Source of the DNA: Temnopleurus reevesii
Lineage: Eukaryota; Echinodermata; Echinoidea; Temnopleuroida; Temnopleuridae
Assembly: GCA_036244855.1 (NCBI GenBank)
Contig: BQKZ01000509.1
Location: 66,663-85,112 of the forward strand
Reading direction: 5' to 3'
Length of the DNA stretch: 18,450 nucleotides
Positions 18,001 through 18,450 of the stretch are shown here, one piece after another. The position numbers and the translations under genes were made by a program. The notes under the pieces were generated by a model, which saw only the letters and a program-made list of their open reading frames with translations, searched no databases and was not told the origin of the DNA. Each line of letters starts with the position of its first letter. Positions within the stretch are counted from its first letter, which is position 1.

Positions 18001-18408
18001 AGATTGGCGAGAGCAAAGTAAACGGAAACGCATATTTTCATTTGTGCACAATCTGCGCTTCTAACAAGATGTACATAGAACAATGATGATTGGCACTTGC
18101 CGATCAACTACACCTTATGACCTATTGCTGTTTTCTAGCAACACCCCCGAGATTCCCATTTATTCTTTTCTTAAGAATTTTTTCTTAACCGTGGTGATGT
18201 AAAAATCCATCTTCCCTTTCTCATACTACTCCATTGCAAGCTATGGCATTAGTAACATGTCTTTGTCTCTTTGTATCTATGCAGCATGCTGCAGCAGCTC
18301 AGTTAGCCAATCAGCCGTTAGCGACGCCAGCAGTGTCGTTGGCCACGCCTAGCAACCCACAGGGTCTAACTAATTATCCGTCAGCGTTACCAACGGCGTA
18401 TCAAACAG
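8932..18408 (+). CDS. mef2: MEF2 transcription factor gene, internal part (exons A, B, C?, D, D'?, E)
   Basis: This is the middle of a MEF2 gene, a nuclear MADS-box regulator of muscle, neural and immune gene expression. The coding exons in order match the vertebrate MEF2C/MEF2A layout: the alpha-exon segment (LNKKENKGCESPDPD, INEEFD), a Ser/Pro-rich segment ending RPASTG (vertebrate RPPSAG), the p38 docking motif (RPNLKVVIP against KPDLRVVIP in MEF2A), and a segment with two Thr-Pro sites (LATPAVSLATP against LATPVVSVATP). Exon phases chain correctly: A ends in phase 0, B runs 0 to 1, D runs 1 to 0, E runs 0 to 1. Every exon has an AG acceptor and a GT donor. The MADS/MEF2 DNA-binding domain should lie upstream and the C-terminal activation domain and nuclear localisation signal downstream; neither is in the window. 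The family match is from memory of the vertebrate proteins. The choice of mef2 over any other gene is secure, but the species is not. Confidence 0.96.
9091..10533 (+). other. mef2: MEF2 intron between exons A and B
   Basis: The intron runs from donor GTAAAA to acceptor cttctacag. Nearly half of it (9192-9850) is the TIR-bounded element described separately. The remainder (9851-10533) is AT-rich, with no recognisable feature before the final pyrimidine-rich stretch. Confidence 0.9.
9192..9850. mobile_element. MITE-like element with TA-flanked terminal inverted repeats
   Basis: The 23 bp at 9192-9214 and the reverse complement of 9828-9850 match at 20 of 23 positions. They share TATG and, at the inner end, GTCACATTAATTCG. 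Both ends carry TA, consistent with a Tc1/mariner-type TA target. The right end has a second inverted-repeat-like copy just inside (cgaattaatatgatg at about 9811). The interior of about 610 bp is non-coding. It lies about 100 bp downstream of the exon A donor. Confidence 0.7.
10534..10909 (+). CDS. mef2: MEF2 exon B: His/Gln-rich region and four S/T-L-S-P repeats
   Basis: The exon has 125 codons plus one base (phase 0 to 1). The acceptor is gcttctacag and the donor ACAG|GTGAGT is near-perfect. It begins VQIPPEYPASMPVSVPQT, corresponding to the vertebrate MPVTIPVSSHNS stretch. A His-rich patch (GGHHHPHHNPHG, about residues 28-39) and nine consecutive Gln (residues 49-57, mixed CAG/CAA, then QQ pairs split by Pro) follow. 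Then comes a tandem array of RNSLSP, RTSLSP, RNSLSP and RSTLSP at 33-36 nt spacing. Vertebrate MEF2C has a single RNSMSP at this point. The exon closes with RPASTG, matching the vertebrate RPPSAG at the same exon boundary. The region is probably disordered and part of the transactivation domain; the Ser-Pro motifs are candidate proline-directed kinase sites, which is inference. Confidence 0.94.
11072..11164. repeat. 93-bp nested inverted repeat (hairpin)
   Basis: The outer arms AGGCCTGTAACAT (11072-11084) and ATGTCACAGGCCT (11152-11164) pair at 12 of 13 positions. An inner perfect pair, AGAGATACG (11115-11123) and CGTATCTCT (11140-11148), is nested within them. It could be a tiny MITE or an RNA hairpin in the intron; I cannot tell which. 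Confidence 0.6.
11239..11259 (+). repeat. T21 homopolymer
   Basis: A run of 21 T in the intron between exons B and C. It is not next to an acceptor AG in a coding context, and could be the tail of a minus-strand retroposon, but nothing adjoining supports that. Confidence 0.95.
12183..12401. promoter_or_regulatory. GC-rich intronic block with a perfect MEF2 site; candidate enhancer
   Basis: This 220-bp stretch is far more GC-rich than the intron around it. It contains CTAAAAATAA at 12270-12279, a perfect match to the MEF2 consensus YTA(A/T)4TAR. Autoregulation through MEF2 sites is established for Mef2 in Drosophila and Mef2c in mouse. I saw no good coding signature in any frame, so a regulatory element is the better guess, but no function is shown. 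Confidence 0.35.
12423..12829. mobile_element. TTAA-flanked MITE with ~23 bp terminal inverted repeats
   Basis: Terminal inverted repeats AGCCCAAGTAAAGTTTTGG (from 12427) and AGCCCAAGTATAGTTTTGG (reverse strand, from 12825) match at 22 of the first 23 positions by my count. Each end is bounded by TTAA, which fits a piggyBac-type target duplication. The interior is about 350 bp, AT-rich and non-coding, so this is a non-autonomous element. The precise end between the TTAA and the following A is ambiguous, and superfamily assignment is inference. Confidence 0.8.
13887..13964 (+). CDS. mef2: Probable MEF2 cassette exon C (78 nt, phase 1-1)
   Basis: The candidate is a 78-nt exon with acceptor ttcccccacgcag and donor GCAG|GTACCA. 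It lies between exon B (ends phase 1) and exon D (starts phase 1). Read in the phase set by exon B it is open throughout and encodes E-PHVTITPTSSDKGNPPDAS, then GPEKDA-G. The other two frames hit stops within 12-33 nt. Because it is phase 1-1 it can be included or skipped without shifting the frame, adding 26 residues between RPASTG and NTFFHV. It is more GC-rich than the intron around it and follows a pyrimidine-rich stretch. A second donor inside it (AGG|GTAACC at 13926) would give a 39-nt version that also keeps the frame. I know of no vertebrate MEF2 exon that matches it, so the call rests on splice sites, phase and composition only. Confidence 0.6.
14031..14215 (+). repeat. Dispersed repeat family 2, copy a
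   Basis: Its core (gcgcattttcattcgcg, tgcgcatttaacaagac, aacaatgattttgaatgg, gatcaattgcaactac) is collinear with 17955-18118. It is unusually rich in the palindromic words gcgc and tgcgca. It is non-coding and of unknown family. Confidence 0.65.
14561..14720 (-). repeat. Dispersed repeat family 1, copy b
   Basis: It runs from agtcaaacctgtatatta to gacaggtggtcactatag and is the inverse of the copy near 2.54 kb. Internally it repeats the word for 'tatagacaggt' three times (gcagacaggt, tatagacaggtt, tatagacaggtgg) and 'ggcc' words. It is non-coding. Confidence 0.6.
15096..15140. repeat. Inverted repeat with 13 paired bases and a 3-nt bulge
   Basis: TGTTGGG-TAG-ATAATG pairs with CATTATCCCAACA across a 16-nt loop. 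It lies inside the duplicated region at 14.9-15.5 kb. I have no functional assignment. Confidence 0.55.
15181..15200 (+). repeat. A20 homopolymer
   Basis: A run of 20 A following gatgctgt. I see no retroposon body before it. Confidence 0.95.
16353..16970 (+). repeat. Long polypyrimidine tract upstream of exon D
   Basis: About 600 bp are almost entirely C and T on the plus strand, ending at the exon D acceptor. Long reading frames appear on both strands (Ser/Leu/Pro or Arg/Glu/Gly only) but are compositional artefacts. The tract probably serves, or over-serves, as the polypyrimidine tract of the splice site. It can adopt triplex DNA. Confidence 0.9.
16621..16725 (+). repeat. 21-bp minisatellite inside the polypyrimidine tract, 5 copies
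   Basis: The word CCTCTCT occurs at 16621, 16642, 16663, 16684 and 16705, exactly 21 bp apart. Each is followed by variants of gctttccttcctt. The third to fifth copies carry T/C changes. Confidence 0.85.
16971..17146 (+). CDS. mef2: MEF2 exon D: p38 MAP-kinase docking motif
   Basis: The exon has 176 nt (phase 1 to 0), with acceptor gttcacactgcag and donor AAC|GTGAGTAG. It encodes NTFFHVPTSNMNPVSPSG, a Gly run of seven with one Ala (AGGGGGG) coded by a GGA/GGG tract, NNNHLPLKAMTKQPE, and LRPNLKVVIPSSRGNLPN. The segment RPNLKVVIP aligns with KPDLRVVIP of vertebrate MEF2A (KPDLRVLIP in MEF2C). That is the D-type docking site that binds the p38 alpha groove. The start GNT also matches the vertebrate AGNTGG boundary after RPPSAG. 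The polypyrimidine stretch before the acceptor is exceptionally long (about 600 bp). The in-frame extension upstream into that tract is not coding. Confidence 0.95.
17086..17625 (+). repeat. Tandem duplication covering the end of exon D and adjacent intron, ~190 bp unit, 2 clear copies plus 1 decayed
   Basis: Unit 1 runs from about 17086 to 17280 and unit 2 from 17281 to about 17473. Shared landmarks in order are the coding stretch CCCAAC..AAG, GGTCATACCTAG, AGAGGAAACCTACCCAAC, GTGAGTAGTCCCCAAC, GGATCATTACTCATAAT and tttccatat. The intronic halves are about 80% alike by eye, the coding halves about 89%. A weaker third copy (about 17474-17625) keeps caaacct, AAGTAGTC, ATAATAAAT and AAGATATGTTAT in the same order. 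Its exon part has decayed and the donor GT is lost. Confidence 0.85.
17284..17340 (+). CDS. mef2: Probable duplicated mini-exon D' (second p38 docking motif, 57 nt, phase 0-0)
   Basis: This is a tandem copy of the last 54 nt of exon D, differing at 6 of the 54 bases by my count. It is followed by the identical donor and 10 more intron bases (GTGAGTAGTCCCCAAC). The upstream acceptor, tttattacacccag, has a good pyrimidine stretch. The exon would have 19 codons: FLRPNQKMVIPSLRGNLPN. Exon D ends and exon E starts in phase 0, so inclusion keeps the frame. It cannot replace D, because exon B ends in phase 1. Three differences are synonymous and three change residues in or near the docking motif (Leu to Gln, Val to Met, Ser to Leu); its first codon, TTT, aligns with GAG across an indel. 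The location is the junction where vertebrate MEF2 genes carry the short alternative beta exon, though the sequence is unrelated to it. It could instead be a non-spliced relic. Confidence 0.6.
17341..18284 (+). other. mef2: MEF2 intron before exon E
   Basis: The intron starts with the duplicated donor GTGAGTAG and ends ctatgcag. It holds the rest of duplicated unit 2, a decayed third unit (to about 17625) and one copy of a dispersed repeat (17955-18118). I saw no exon matching the vertebrate beta exon (SEDVDLLL-like), but a 24-nt exon is easily missed. About 17630-17950 is AT-rich with no feature I can name. Confidence 0.8.
17955..18118 (+). repeat. Dispersed repeat family 2, copy b
   Basis: It matches 14031-14215 in the same orientation: agaagcctgg, cgcatattttcatt, tgcgcttctaacaaga, aacaatgatgattgg, gatcaactacacctta. 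The divergence is considerable, so the insertions are old. Confidence 0.65.
18285..18408 (+). CDS. mef2: MEF2 exon E: p38 phosphorylation sites
   Basis: The exon has 124 nt (phase 0 to 1), with acceptor tttgtatctatgcag and donor ACAG|GTAGGT. It encodes HAAAAQLANQ, PLATPAVSLATPSNPQG and LTNYPSALPTAYQT. The second block aligns with vertebrate SLATPVVSVATPTLPG. Both Thr-Pro sites are present at the same seven-residue spacing as MEF2C Thr293 and Thr300, the p38 targets. The third block aligns with GGYPSAISTTYGTEY. The downstream coding sequence lies beyond the window. The vertebrate NQRINN run before these sites is replaced here by a short Ala-rich run. Confidence 0.95.
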
Positions 18409-18450
18409 GTAGGTCACAGCCTTTTTCTTCCTGCCCATTCTCATTAGAAA

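Overview
The window is animal genomic DNA: AT-rich, with long introns, canonical GT-AG splice sites and many decayed transposons and minisatellites. It carries an internal part of one recognisable gene, the plus-strand MADS-box transcription factor MEF2 (myocyte enhancer factor 2). The peptide clearly belongs to this family. The retroposon and MITE flavour and the deuterostome-like MEF2 sequence suggest a marine invertebrate deuterostome. An echinoderm is my best guess; this is inference, not proof.

Layout. Positions 1-8931 are the 3' part of a long intron. It contains a diverged direct repeat (about 1.48-2.08 kb), a degenerate tRNA-type retroposon (2.4 kb), a satellite-like array of 170-190 bp units (3.16-3.85 kb), a mariner-type MITE (6.46-6.69 kb), an ~80 bp minisatellite (7.6-8.05 kb) and no convincing exon. 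Coding exons follow: A (8932-9090, post-MADS/MEF2 'alpha2-type' segment), B (10534-10909, His/Gln-rich, then four Arg-x-Ser/Thr-Leu-Ser-Pro repeats), a probable optional exon C (13887-13964, 78 nt, phase 1-1), D (16971-17146, p38 MAP-kinase docking motif), a probable extra mini-exon D' (17284-17340, 57 nt, phase 0-0) and E (18285-18408, the two Thr-Pro sites that p38 phosphorylates in vertebrate MEF2A/C). All exon junctions are phase-compatible. The MADS/MEF2 DNA-binding exons lie upstream of the window, and the C-terminal activation domain lies downstream.

Main result. The 3' end of exon D, its donor and about 130 bp of intron are tandemly duplicated. The duplicate (D') has its own acceptor, a perfect donor and an open frame, and it repeats the p38 docking motif with three substitutions. 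It sits at the junction where vertebrate MEF2 genes carry the alternative beta exon. If spliced in, it would give a MEF2 with two docking motifs in tandem just before the p38 target threonines. A third, decayed copy follows.

Other intronic structure includes two further MITE-like elements (9192-9850; 12423-12829), two diverged copies each of two unnamed dispersed repeats, a ~600 bp polypyrimidine tract with a 21-bp minisatellite leading into exon D, and a GC-rich block (12.18-12.40 kb) with a perfect MEF2 binding site that could be autoregulatory.
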